Assembly: GCF_000262465.1 (NCBI RefSeq) | Contig: NZ_CM001489.1 | Span: 971,772 to 1,035,771 of the forward strand | Direction of reading: 5' to 3' | Length of the DNA: 64,000 nucleotides | DNA from: Frankia sp. QA3 | GTDB lineage: Bacteria; Actinomycetota; Actinomycetes; Frankiales; Frankiaceae | Shown here: piece by piece, positions 1 through 7,913 of the stretch | Position numbering within the stretch: position 1 is the first letter of the stretch | Layout of the letters: each line of letters opens with the position of its first letter | Position numbers and translations under genes: made by a program | Notes under the pieces: generated by a model | Database searches by the model: none | The model's input: the letters and a program-made list of their open reading frames with translations, nothing else | What the model was told of the DNA's origin: nothing

Positions 1-1281
1 GAGGCGCCGCGCGCGGAGACCCGGCCGGTGATCTCCGTGGACCTGGGGCGCCTCGACCGCGTCCTGGAGATCGACACCGACGCCCGGCTCGCCCGCATCC
101 AGGCCGGGGCTCTCGGCCCGCACCTGGAGGAGCAGCTCAACGCCCAGGGCTGGACGCTGGGCCACTTCCCGGACAGCTTCTCCCACTCCACCCTGGGCGG
201 GTGGATCGCCACCCGCTCGTCGGGCATGCAGTCCGACAAGTACGGAGACATCGCCGAGATCACCCGGGCGGTGCGCGTCGTCACCCCCGCGGGCGTCCTC
301 GCGACCCGTCCCGTGCCGAGCCAGTCGACCGGGCCGAGCGTGCGGGAGATGATCCTCGGCAGCGAGGGTCGGCTCGGCATCATCACCGAGGCGACGGTGC
401 AGGTCCACCGGGTGCCCGAGGAACGTGTCATCCTCGGCTACTTCTTCCCCACCTGGGACGACGCGCTCGTCGCCATGCGCCAGATCGCCGAAAGCGAGGC
501 CAGCCCGACCGTCACCCGGGTGTCCGACGCGAACGAGACCCGGTTCTCCTTCGCCACGCGTAAGAAGGGCTCGCTCGCCTCGGGGCTGGTCTCCGCCGGG
601 CTGAAGCAGTACCTGCGCCGGGTCCGCAACTACGACCTGGACCAGATGTGCCTGTCGTTCATCGGGTTCGAGGGGACGCCGGCGCACGTCAAGGCCCAGC
701 GCAAGCTCGTCGGCGAGATCGTCGGGCGCCACGGTGGCATCTGCGTCGGCACCGGTCCCGGGCAGCTCTACGACCAGAAGAAGTTCGACACCCCCTACAT
801 CCGCGACTTCCTGCTCGGCCAGGGCGCGGTCGCGGACGTGTCGGAGACGTCGGCGTCCTGGTCCCAGCTCGGCCCGCTCTACCGGGGTGTGGTCGCCCGG
901 GCCAACAAGGCGTTCGCCGAGATCGGCGTCGACGGCTGGATCATGTGCCACCTGTCGCACTCGTACCATTCCGGCGCCTGCCTGTACTTCACGTTCGCCT
1001 ACGAATCCCCGGTCACCCTCGCGGCGATCGAGGGCTACGACACGGTGAAGTCCGCGATCCAGCAGGGCTTCCTCGACCTCGCGGGCACCCTGTCGCACCA
1101 CCACGCGGTCGGCGTCGAGCACGCCTCCTGGCTCGGCGACGACATCTCGCCGGCCGGCGTGCGCCTGCTGTCGGCCCTGTTCGACGGCATCGACCCCGGC
1201 CGCAACCTCAACCCCGGCAAGATCATCCCGGACGGCGCGGACGCGGGTGCGGCCGTCGGCGGCGGGCCGGCGGGGGACTAG
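1..1281 (+). CDS. FAD-binding oxidase, alkyldihydroxyacetonephosphate synthase family (5' partial)
   Basis: The frame is open from the first base of the window, so the true start lies upstream; the first in-frame GTG is at 28. The protein has the features of FAD type-4 oxidases of the alkyl-DHAP synthase (AGPS) group: a GGWIATRSSGMQSDKYGDI segment near the start, GSEGRLGIIT of the FAD-binding fold, and a late SHHHAVG triple-His motif typical of AGPS enzymes. AGPS makes ether-lipid precursors, but bacterial relatives often have unknown substrates. The C-terminus is complete and ends in a Gly/Ala-rich tail. The family is confident; the substrate is not. Confidence 0.85.
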   Translation, partial: EAPRAETRPVISVDLGRLDRVLEIDTDARLARIQAGALGPHLEEQLNAQGWTLGHFPDSFSHSTLGGWIATRSSGMQSDKYGDIAEITRAVRVVTPAGVLATRPVPSQSTGPSVREMILGSEGRLGIITEATVQVHRVPEERVILGYFFPTWDDALVAMRQIAESEASPTVTRVSDANETRFSFATRKKGSLASGLVSAGLKQYLRRVRNYDLDQMCLSFIGFEGTPAHVKAQRKLVGEIVGRHGGICVGTGPGQLYDQKKFDTPYIRDFLLGQGAVADVSETSASWSQLGPLYRGVVARANKAFAEIGVDGWIMCHLSHSYHSGACLYFTFAYESPVTLAAIEGYDTVKSAIQQGFLDLAGTLSHHHAVGVEHASWLGDDISPAGVRLLSALFDGIDPGRNLNPGKIIPDGADAGAAVGGGPAGD

Positions 1282-1336
1282 CCCCCGGCTTCGGGACCGG
1301 CCGCGCGGCGAACCGCTGGAGCGGCACGACCGTTTA

Positions 1337-1383
1337 TGGCGGCCAGGCGGCCAGGCGGGCAGGCGGGCAGGCGGGCAGGCGGA
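1337..1383. repeat. Short tandem repeat upstream of cobF
   Basis: About five runs of a 9-10 base unit of the type CAGGCGGG lie between the oxidase and cobF. They would add a Gly/Arg-rich extension if cobF started at 1336, which argues for the ATG at 1396. Confidence 0.6.
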
Positions 1384-1395
1384 AGGACGGTGGCC

Positions 1396-2232
1396 ATGCG
1401 CACGATCCTGGTGGTCGGGATCGGGGCCGGGGATCCCGACCAGCTCACGATCCAGGCGGTCAAGGCACTGGGCCGCGCCGACGTGTTCTTCGTGCTCGAC
1501 AAGGGCCCGGCCAAGGACGACCTGGTCAGGCTGCGTCGGGAGATCCTCGACCGACACGTCGGCGCGGGCGGCTACCGGATCGTCGAGGCCCGCGACCCAC
1601 GCCGCGACCGCAATCCCGCGGACTCGGCCGCCTACGCCGCCGCGGTCGAGGACTGGCATGACCGCCGCGCCGAGCTGTACGAGCGGATGATCATAGACGA
1701 GCTGCCCGGGGACGGCTGCGGTGCGTTCCTCGTCTGGGGCGACCCGTCGCTGTACGACAGCACGCTGCGCATCATCGAGCGGGTCGCCGCGCGCGGCCGG
1801 GTGGCGTTCGACTACGAGGTGATCCCCGGGATCACCAGCGTGCAGGCGCTGGCCGCGAGCCACCGGCTGGTGCTCAACCGCATCGGCGGCCCCGTCGAGA
1901 TCACCACCGGCCGGCGCCTGGCCGAGGGGTTCCCGTCCGGGGTCGACGACGTCGTCGTCATGCTCGACGCGGACACCACCTTCCGCACCCTCGACGACCC
2001 CGACGTCGACATCTACTGGGGTGCCTACCTCGGCACGCCCGACGAGATGCTCATGCACGGCCGGGTCGGCGACGTCGGCAGCTCCATCGCCCGCACCCGC
2101 GCCGACGCCCGCCGCCGCAAAGGCTGGATCATGGACATCTACCTGCTGCGCCGCCGCCCATCCGCGGCCGGGCCCGCCCCGGTCGACCGCCGCCCGTCCG
2201 CCTCCACGGCCGACGCCGACATCCTCGACTGA
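1396..2232 (+). CDS. cobF: Precorrin-6A synthase (deacetylating)
   Basis: This is a SAM-dependent methyltransferase of the aerobic cobalamin pathway. CobF methylates C-1 of precorrin-5 and removes the acetyl group to give precorrin-6A. The protein (278 aa) begins with a tetrapyrrole-methylase GIGAGDP motif at residues 8-14, has the WGDPSLYDS loop at about 114-122 and the VIPGITSVQALAA segment, all matching the CobF family. The ATG at 1396 is preceded by GGAAGG. A longer in-frame start at 1336 would add only repeat-encoded residues. No other cobalamin genes are in the window. Confidence 0.93.
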   Translation: MRTILVVGIGAGDPDQLTIQAVKALGRADVFFVLDKGPAKDDLVRLRREILDRHVGAGGYRIVEARDPRRDRNPADSAAYAAAVEDWHDRRAELYERMIIDELPGDGCGAFLVWGDPSLYDSTLRIIERVAARGRVAFDYEVIPGITSVQALAASHRLVLNRIGGPVEITTGRRLAEGFPSGVDDVVVMLDADTTFRTLDDPDVDIYWGAYLGTPDEMLMHGRVGDVGSSIARTRADARRRKGWIMDIYLLRRRPSAAGPAPVDRRPSASTADADILD

Positions 2233-2254
2233 GTGCGCTGGCCGGCGAACAGTC

Positions 2255-3058
2255 ATGAACGACGGTCGTTTCCTCGCCGAGGTCGCCGAAACGCTGGCCG
2301 GTCTGCCCACGGTCGAGGCGGTGACGCTTGGCGGGTCGCGGGCGCAGGGGGCCCATCGACCGGACAGTGACTGGGACCTTGCGATCTACTACCGCGGCGA
2401 TTTCGACCCGCAGTGTCTGCGGGACCTCGGCTACGACGGTGAGGTGTCCGAGGTCGGTGGCTGGGGCGGCGGGGTCTTCAACGGCGGCGCCTGGCTGCGC
2501 ATCGCCGGTCGGCCCGTGGACGTGCACTACCGCGACCTCGACGTGGTGGAGGAACAGCTCGCGAAGGCGGAACGCGGGGAGTTCCACAGCGAGCCGCTGA
2601 TGTTCCACCTGGCCGGCATCCCGAGCTATCTCGTCGTCGGCGAACTCGCGATCAACCGGGTGCTGGTCGGATCGCTGCCCAGGCCCGGCTATCCCGAGGC
2701 GCTGCGGCTGTCGGCGCCACGGATCTGGTCCGATCGTGCGGCGCTGACGCTCTCGTACGCCGAGCACAACCACGCTCCGCACGGGCGAGCAGCGCAGTGC
2801 GCGGGCCTCCTGGCGCTCGCCGCCTCCGACTACGCGCACGCGGTCCTCGCCGCGAGGGGCGCAGGGGTCACCAACGAGAAGCGGCTGCTGGACCGCGGGG
2901 GAATGCGTGGCGTAGACGACATCATCGCCGGCCTGACCGGCCAAACCGGCGTTCTCACGGAGGCCGTGACCGCCGTGCGCGAACTCGGGATCACGGCGCT
3001 GCGCGCTAACGCAGGCGAACATAGGTTCGACATCGGGCGCGGGTTGGCCTACCGTTGA
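2255..3058 (+). CDS. Nucleotidyltransferase-domain protein
   Basis: A 267-aa protein with the polymerase-beta/MNT nucleotidyltransferase signature: GGSRAQG at residues 26-32 followed by SDWDL at 38-42, which supplies the two metal-binding aspartates. The rest is mostly helical and could be a substrate-binding domain like those of aminoglycoside or kanamycin nucleotidyltransferase-type proteins. The ATG at 2255 lies 22 bases after cobF; longer open frame upstream overlaps cobF and is not needed. The substrate cannot be told from sequence. Confidence 0.8.
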   Translation: MNDGRFLAEVAETLAGLPTVEAVTLGGSRAQGAHRPDSDWDLAIYYRGDFDPQCLRDLGYDGEVSEVGGWGGGVFNGGAWLRIAGRPVDVHYRDLDVVEEQLAKAERGEFHSEPLMFHLAGIPSYLVVGELAINRVLVGSLPRPGYPEALRLSAPRIWSDRAALTLSYAEHNHAPHGRAAQCAGLLALAASDYAHAVLAARGAGVTNEKRLLDRGGMRGVDDIIAGLTGQTGVLTEAVTAVRELGITALRANAGEHRFDIGRGLAYR

Positions 3059-3115
3059 TCCCTGAGCTTCGAGGGCGGTGCGCGAGACGGGCCGGCGCCA
3101 CCGGCGCGGCTGGCG

Positions 3116-3436
3116 GTGATCGCCGGGCAGCTCGACGGATTGCTGTCGGATGCGACCTGGCGGCTGTCGGACGGCGAGTTGGAGGCGCTGATGGAGGGGG
3201 TCTGCCGGCTGGTCGGGCGGGTGGCGCCCGCGCGTGGCCGGCTGCTGGTCGAGGCGCAGGATCGGGGGTTCGCGCTGCGTCAGGGGGCGGTGGCCACCGC
3301 CGGCTGGTTACGGAACCGGCTGTCCCTCGCGCCCGGGGAGGCGCGCCGGCAGGTCGCCCTCGCCCGCGATGTCCACGAGGTGTGTCAGGCCACCGGCGCG
3401 GCGTTGGCCGGCGGCGAGCTCACGGTCGAGCAGCTC
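3116..3436 (+). pseudogene. DUF222 (13E12-type) gene, 5' fragment, interrupted by insertion
   Basis: From the GTG at 3116 the translation matches the N-terminal part of DUF222 proteins, which usually carry a C-terminal HNH nuclease domain: WRLSDGELEALM, then WLRNRLSLAPGEARRQVALA and the GELTVEQ segment. At about 3433 similarity stops abruptly, although the frame stays open to 3868 with unrelated low-complexity sequence. The continuation of the domain (GSMRSLPAGVTPEQ) is found at about 12069 on the same strand, so the gene was split by the element lying between. Confidence 0.8.
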
Positions 3437-3454
3437 ACAGTTCGGTTGAGGCAC
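3434..3454. other. Left attachment-site arm of inserted element
   Basis: This 21-base stretch starts at the point where DUF222 similarity ends and contains TTGAGGCAC. It is matched at 18 of 21 positions, in inverted orientation, by 12042-12062 at the other junction. Inverted arms flanking an insert are what the P and P' half-sites of a serine-integrase attP become in attL and attR. The exact crossover bases cannot be fixed by eye. Confidence 0.65.
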
Positions 3455-3770
3455 CACCATTCGATCATGATGCCCACCGGGACGGAGGACCCAGCAGCCG
3501 CCGAAGATCCGCTTTCTGCCGGTCGGTCAGCCGCGGGGCCCACGCGAGCAGCCGCGCCACATGATCCTCAACCCCAGATCGGGCCGGGGCCCGCCCACCC
3601 ACCCACCCACCCGTCCGCCGGTTCCGGTCGCTGCGGGACGTGCGTGACGTCCGGGGCTGGTGTCGAGCAGGGACCTTCGGTGCTCATGTCCCGGCCGGCG
3701 TCCAGCCGATCCGGGTCGTTCCCGCCCCGAGCGTCATCGTCGAACAGGGACGGCTGTACTCCCGGCCCGT

Positions 3771-5228
3771 TCACCGCTGCACCCCGCGGACGCTTCCCGA
3801 CCCGACCACCCGTGGTGGTGGACTGTCCGGGCCGCCCCTGCCGGCGTAGCTCCAGGCCCGGACGGTGACCGTCGCCGGATCGCCGTCCGCACGGCCGAAG
3901 GCGTCACCAAGAGGCCGCCCGGACTGTGCAGCGATCATCGTGCGAGCCCAGACGCGCCGTCCGTCGCGCAGGACCGTGAACGTGGTGGAGTAGCGGCGGG
4001 CTTTCGTGAGCCAGTGACCTCCGAAGCCCCACTGATGCGACCAGCGCAGCAGCCCCACCGTCCGCGCGGGCAGCCGTCCGGCCGCCTCATCAAGTGCGGC
4101 GGCATACCGTTCGTCAGCGCCGAGCTGCCAGCAGGTCTCGACCAGCCGCCGCCCGTGCGCGTTCAGCGGTAGCCGTTCCAGGTGCGCGAGGCTGCGCACC
4201 GGCCGGTCGAGCATCCCCCCGGCCTGCACACTCTTCGTCAGATACTTCGCCAGGTAGTTCGCAATCCGGCCGGCGTCGGTCGAACGGTCCAGGACGATCG
4301 GGGAGATGTCGACCTGCGCACCCCAGCGCACCGCCCACGTTCCGGTTCCGGCCAGGTCGCGTGGGTCCGGGGCGGGCACGGTCACGTCCGCCAGGACGCC
4401 GCGCAGGCAGTCACCGACCATGTCCGTGGTCGCCCACGCGGGTGGCGCCGTGATCTGCTCGGGATCTTCGGCCTGTCCGTCGAGCCGGATCACGGCGTGC
4501 AGGTGAACCAGTCCGCGGGCCTGCATTTCCGCTGCTTTCACGAACGTGATCCGCAACTGCCGGCGCAGCCCCGCCACGGTCAGCCCCGCCGACCGGGCCA
4601 CCGCGGACTCGACGCCGTCCCGGGTCGCCTTCCACAACCGGGGAACCAGGCTGTTCCACACCACCGCACCGGGATAGTCGAAGCAGTCCGCGCACAACGG
4701 CGACCCGAGCAGCGGATCCCCGTCACCGTGCCGGGCATGACATCCCGCCGCCCGGCCATGCGGACACGTGCCCCGCCGGGGCCGGCACGCCCGCGCCTGC
4801 CCGTCCTTCCCGGGCGAGCGGCGGGAATGCACCGGGCCGAAGCTGGGCGCGGTCAGCGTGACGAACAACGCCGGATGACCCGCCACCGTGTCGGGAACCC
4901 CGCCGCCCCCGGCCAACCCGGACAGCACAATCCGCCGGGCATCACGCTTGTAAACCTGCGAGCACGCCGGACACACCGACTCCCGCCGATTGTTACACCG
5001 CACATGCACCACACCGCCGGGTTGACCAGCGGACGAGAACACCCGCCGGACCTCGCCGGAACTCCGATCAACATGATCGGTATGACCGGTCAGGCGAATC
5101 GGAGAAGAACAACCACCAGCAACAACAGGAACACGACGAGAGTCGGGAACACCCTGGGACATAGGGAGATACCGCTTCCAGGCGGACCCGGGCCAACTCC
5201 GGTTCACACCAGGCGGCACACAGGTCAA
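3771..5228 (-). CDS. Rolling-circle replication initiator, RepSA-like
   Basis: A 485-aa protein matching the replication initiators of pSAM2-type actinomycete elements. A possible CxxC (C86, C89) precedes HUH-type Rep motif I, FVTLTAPSFGPVH (about 122-134). Motif II is HLH at 242-244 with flanking VHLHAVIRLD, and the catalytic-type motif NYLAKYLTK lies at 324-332. Such proteins nick the double-strand origin with a tyrosine. The long frame starts with TTG at 5228; an ATG at 5162 is an alternative and keeps every motif. All three motifs are intact, so the protein may still be active. Confidence 0.85.
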   Translation of the reverse strand: MTCVPPGVNRSWPGSAWKRYLPMSQGVPDSRRVPVVAGGCSSPIRLTGHTDHVDRSSGEVRRVFSSAGQPGGVVHVRCNNRRESVCPACSQVYKRDARRIVLSGLAGGGGVPDTVAGHPALFVTLTAPSFGPVHSRRSPGKDGQARACRPRRGTCPHGRAAGCHARHGDGDPLLGSPLCADCFDYPGAVVWNSLVPRLWKATRDGVESAVARSAGLTVAGLRRQLRITFVKAAEMQARGLVHLHAVIRLDGQAEDPEQITAPPAWATTDMVGDCLRGVLADVTVPAPDPRDLAGTGTWAVRWGAQVDISPIVLDRSTDAGRIANYLAKYLTKSVQAGGMLDRPVRSLAHLERLPLNAHGRRLVETCWQLGADERYAAALDEAAGRLPARTVGLLRWSHQWGFGGHWLTKARRYSTTFTVLRDGRRVWARTMIAAQSGRPLGDAFGRADGDPATVTVRAWSYAGRGGPDSPPPRVVGSGSVRGVQR

Positions 5229-5345
5229 CGGGCAAGGGCGGTCGTTGACGCCCCGAGCCCGGCCAGCTATTGGCAGCCCGTCTTATTGGCGTGACCCGTT
5301 CTAAGTAATGGCAATAGCAATAGCTCAGCCACCCATATCAACGCA

Positions 5346-5531
5346 TCACGACGTACATGGGTTCCCCGACATGCAAAAAGACCCCGGGCAGATGACAACA
5401 TCCCGCCCGGGGCGCACGTGACCAGCCGCCGCACAAGACGCGGGGCATGGTGAGAGCGAGGCCGTTAGCGCCGCGACGATGTTCGGGAGAAGGAGAAGAC
5501 TGGCAGCCAGGCCCACGGCCGCCAGTACCAA
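5346..5531 (-). CDS. Possible small hydrophobic ORF, doubtful
   Basis: A 61-codon frame with a TTG start lies 16 bases after the lipoprotein gene and encodes one strongly hydrophobic segment rich in Leu/Ala/Val. Its second half runs through the hairpin and T-rich tract of the terminator at 5375-5412, which argues against translation to the end. It is listed because nothing else explains the hydrophobic segment. No function can be assigned. Confidence 0.2.
   Translation of the reverse strand: MVLAAVGLAASLLLLPNIVAALTASLSPCPASCAAAGHVRPGRDVVICPGSFCMSGNPCTS
5375..5412 (-). terminator. Rho-independent-type terminator
   Basis: CCCCGGGC at 5382-5389 pairs with GCCCGGGG at 5405-5412. Read on the minus strand the hairpin is followed by TCTTTTTGC, a T-tract rare in this GC-rich DNA. 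It would end transcripts of the lipoprotein gene before rep. Confidence 0.7.
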
Positions 5532-5547
5532 TGCCCCTGTACCCCCG

Positions 5548-6129
5548 CTAGCACCCGCTCTGCGTGAACACGAGCGTGGTGACGAGCCAGGTGCCGTCCT
5601 GCCGGGTGAGGTCTGCGGTAATGCACTGGCGGGGCGTCGAGTTGGGCACCTGCTGCCCGGTGCTGCGGACGACCAGCGGCCACAATGTCCAGTCCTGGAC
5701 GTCGGTGACTCGTGCCTGCTGCTCCGATCTGCTGGTGACCCGTTCGTGGAGCGCGAAGCCCGGTTTGACCGAGCGGACCCAGCCGTTGGCCACGTAGGCG
5801 CGGACCACCTCCTGGGCCCAGGCGAGGGCCTGACCAGTGGCGCGCCGGGTCATGTCCCGATAGGTCGGATCGCCGAGTGTTTGGGCGTTAAGAAACCCCA
5901 GCCAGAACTGCTCGTAGGCGTCGTCGATCGGATCCCCGGTGTTCCCGAAGGTCGAGGACGGACTTGGCGACGGTGAAGTGGCCGGCTGGGGGGTGGCTGC
6001 CGCCGTCGAGCTGCTGGCGGTCGAGGTCGGCCCTGGGGTGCTTCCGCTCGCGGAGCAGCCGGTGGCCAGAAGGGTCGCGGCGGCGAGCAGGGCACCCAGA
6101 GCCGTCCAGGTGTGGCTGTTCGCGCGCAC
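5548..6129 (-). CDS. Predicted lipoprotein, unknown function
   Basis: A 193-aa secreted lipoprotein: a hydrophobic signal peptide ends in the lipobox LATGC with the lipidated Cys at residue 25. A Ser/Thr/Pro-rich linker follows (about 28-62), then a compact domain of about 130 residues of no recognised family. Two Cys (in PRQC and the final residue) could form a disulfide outside the membrane. It is inside the inserted element and ends upstream of a clear terminator. Small extracytoplasmic proteins of this layout with an NTF2-like fold occur on conjugative elements, but that is only a guess. Confidence 0.7.
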   Translation of the reverse strand: MRANSHTWTALGALLAAATLLATGCSASGSTPGPTSTASSSTAAATPQPATSPSPSPSSTFGNTGDPIDDAYEQFWLGFLNAQTLGDPTYRDMTRRATGQALAWAQEVVRAYVANGWVRSVKPGFALHERVTSRSEQQARVTDVQDWTLWPLVVRSTGQQVPNSTPRQCITADLTRQDGTWLVTTLVFTQSGC

Positions 6130-6254
6130 CGCTTCCTCCTGACATGGTGACCTTGCCCAGGGTCAGCCCTCACCGAAGTGATCGATATCAGTCAATCTAG
6201 GCGTAAGTACCCGACGCAGAGGGTAGGGGCATGCGTCTTTCCGTGCCAGCCCTA

Positions 6255-6455
6255 TCACTGAAACGCCAGCGCCGACAGGTCGGGCGACGACTCCGCACCC
6301 TCCAAAATCGCGCGTTCGACGAACGCGGTGCTGGCCCAGCCCTCCACCGTGCGCAGCCGAATCGGGTGCCGGTCACGAGGATGGAGGACCCCGCTGGAGG
6401 GGCAGGGTCCTCCCGATAGCGGCGACGGTCGAGGGAGAGAGGGTTCCGCCGCCAC
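6255..6455 (-). CDS. Small hypothetical protein
   Basis: A 66-aa frame starts with GTG nine bases after the stop of the 168-aa gene and continues the minus-strand cluster. Its C-terminal half has ordinary amino-acid composition (VEGWASTAFVERAILEGAE) unlike the Arg/Pro-rich shadow frames around it. The first 25 residues are Pro/Ser-rich, so the true start may be later. No family is recognised. Confidence 0.35.
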   Translation of the reverse strand: MAAEPSLPRPSPLSGGPCPSSGVLHPRDRHPIRLRTVEGWASTAFVERAILEGAESSPDLSALAFQ

Positions 6456-6464
6456 CAGGTTCGG

Positions 6465-6971
6465 TCAGCCGGAGCGACCGGCCGCCTGCCACGCCGCATA
6501 CCGGCCAGCCGGCATGACCTCCCACACCTGTCGGCGCACCCACGGCGCCGCTTCCGGAACACCGACCCCCTGCCCGGCATCGGCGAGCACCTCGACGCCG
6601 TGCACGACCACCCGACGGCCATGGGCGAACGTCTCAGGTCCTACCGGTTCCACCCCGGCGAGGACCAGTCCGAACGGCCGGGCGAGCACTCCCAGCCGCA
6701 ACCCGACCGTGAACGCCAACCGGGTCGCCTCCGCCGCAGTGTCCTGCGAATGCATCGCGACAATCCCCACGTCCGCCATGGTCACCAGGCCCATGGCGAC
6801 CTCGACCAGCCGATCGGCCGACACCGGGATGAATTCCGCTTCCACCGGCGCCCAACCCCGGCCCACGTCATACGACAGCGGCGCCGCGACCAGCAGCCCG
6901 TTGCGGTCGGGAACCTCCATGTCCACCAGCGAGTAATATCGGTCGTCCTGCACCGGCGGAAGGCCGCTCAT
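6465..6971 (-). CDS. Hypothetical protein in minus-strand cluster of the element
   Basis: A 168-aa acidic protein starting with ATG at 6971. The ATG overlaps the stop codon of the preceding 65-aa gene as ATGA, so the two are probably translationally coupled. The central part (VEAEFIPVSADRLVEVAMGLVTM) looks globular. No catalytic motif, membrane segment or known domain is visible. A longer open frame extends to 7136 but is not needed. It probably belongs to the cassette read divergently from the XRE regulator. Confidence 0.6.
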   Translation of the reverse strand: MSGLPPVQDDRYYSLVDMEVPDRNGLLVAAPLSYDVGRGWAPVEAEFIPVSADRLVEVAMGLVTMADVGIVAMHSQDTAAEATRLAFTVGLRLGVLARPFGLVLAGVEPVGPETFAHGRRVVVHGVEVLADAGQGVGVPEAAPWVRRQVWEVMPAGRYAAWQAAGRSG

Positions 6972-7165
6972 CGGCCGGCCACTTCTACCGGGAGCGGCAA
7001 CAGCACCAGCGGCACAATGCGCCAGTCCCCGTAATGGTGTTCCTGCGCGTAGCCTTCCGCCGCCCCAGGCGTCGGGAACGGGCCGACCGTCCCGGTCACC
7101 ACCCGGGCCGAGCCCTGCAACACGGCAACCGACCACAGCACCGGCGCACCGGCCGCCTCACCCAT
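6968..7165 (-). CDS. Small hypothetical protein (65 aa)
   Basis: Begins with ATG at 7165 inside the 3' end of the DUF397-like gene (8-base overlap) and ends in an ATGA overlap with the next gene. The sequence includes GPFPTPGAAEGYAQEHHYGDW, which resembles short domains that trim or pair with a partner, but no family is recognised. The tight overlaps on both sides are the best evidence that it is translated. Confidence 0.55.
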   Translation of the reverse strand: MGEAAGAPVLWSVAVLQGSARVVTGTVGPFPTPGAAEGYAQEHHYGDWRIVPLVLLPLPVEVAGR

Positions 7166-7622
7166 CGCCGGCCGCCGCCTGCCGCGGTTCCGCGGAACCC
7201 TCCCGGTGCGGCGCCGACGCCAGCGCCATCCGACGCAGCCGCGCGAACTCCCCGCTACGCAGACCGGCGACGAACGCCGACCATTCCGACAGCTCGAACA
7301 GCAACGCCGCCCCCGCCAGCGGACCCCGGCCATGCCGCACAGCCACCCCCGGCCCGGCCAGCCTCGACACCGGCGACCAGCCTGGCACCGCCGCCACCTC
7401 CACCGCACCCGGCCCGGCCCGCGACGACCGCAGCCACAGCAGGCGGTCCCGGCCCCAGACCCCCAACTCACACTCGACCTGCGCGAAATGCTCGTCCTCC
7501 CAGGCACCCACGCCAGAACCTCCCCTCTGTCGCCGGACGGTGAACGACGGCTCCGGCCGGGGATACGCGGTCAACCCGACCGGAACCGTCACCGACAAGT
7601 CCAACCCGCAGACCGACAGCAC
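7158..7622 (-). CDS. Protein with DUF397-like C-terminal half
   Basis: A 154-aa protein. Near its end it carries LLFELSEWSAFVAGLRSGEF, close to the usual end of DUF397 domains (a Trp-x-x-Phe-x-x-Gly...Gly-Glu-Phe pattern). DUF397 proteins in Streptomyces typically lie next to XRE regulators of the WhiJ/Bld type and act with them as toxin-like or signalling partners; here the nearest divergent gene is such a regulator. The first 60 residues are of unknown type. It is the first gene of the overlapping minus-strand cluster. Confidence 0.6.
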   Translation of the reverse strand: MLSVCGLDLSVTVPVGLTAYPRPEPSFTVRRQRGGSGVGAWEDEHFAQVECELGVWGRDRLLWLRSSRAGPGAVEVAAVPGWSPVSRLAGPGVAVRHGRGPLAGAALLFELSEWSAFVAGLRSGEFARLRRMALASAPHREGSAEPRQAAAGDG

Positions 7623-7913
7623 GACAGCGCACCCGTTAGCAGCACCTTTAACCGTGTGTCATGTATGGCCAGCTCTACGTCATACGCGCCGCGAGGGAGA
7701 CGGCACAGGAGCACTCGACCGTCCTGCTCCATCCCGCGTTAGTCATCCATGAGCCATCCGTGCGCCGTCGCCCAGATTTAGTCATCCGCCGAGCCATTTA
7801 GCCATGATCCGAATTCGGATTTCGGGTATCCGCGTGGACACGGGGCGGAACCGTTCGTGATCCGTTAGCGTCCTCACCACACGGCGCAACACGGTCACGC
7901 GAACGGGGGGACG
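7623..7913. promoter_or_regulatory. Divergent intergenic region of the element
   Basis: This 291-base gap separates the minus-strand cluster from the XRE regulator and is AT-richer than its surroundings. It must hold both promoters and is the natural place for the regulator's operator. Near-repeats of the type AGTCATCC(A/G) occur at about 7741 and 7782. No exact -10/-35 pair can be called by eye. Confidence 0.4.
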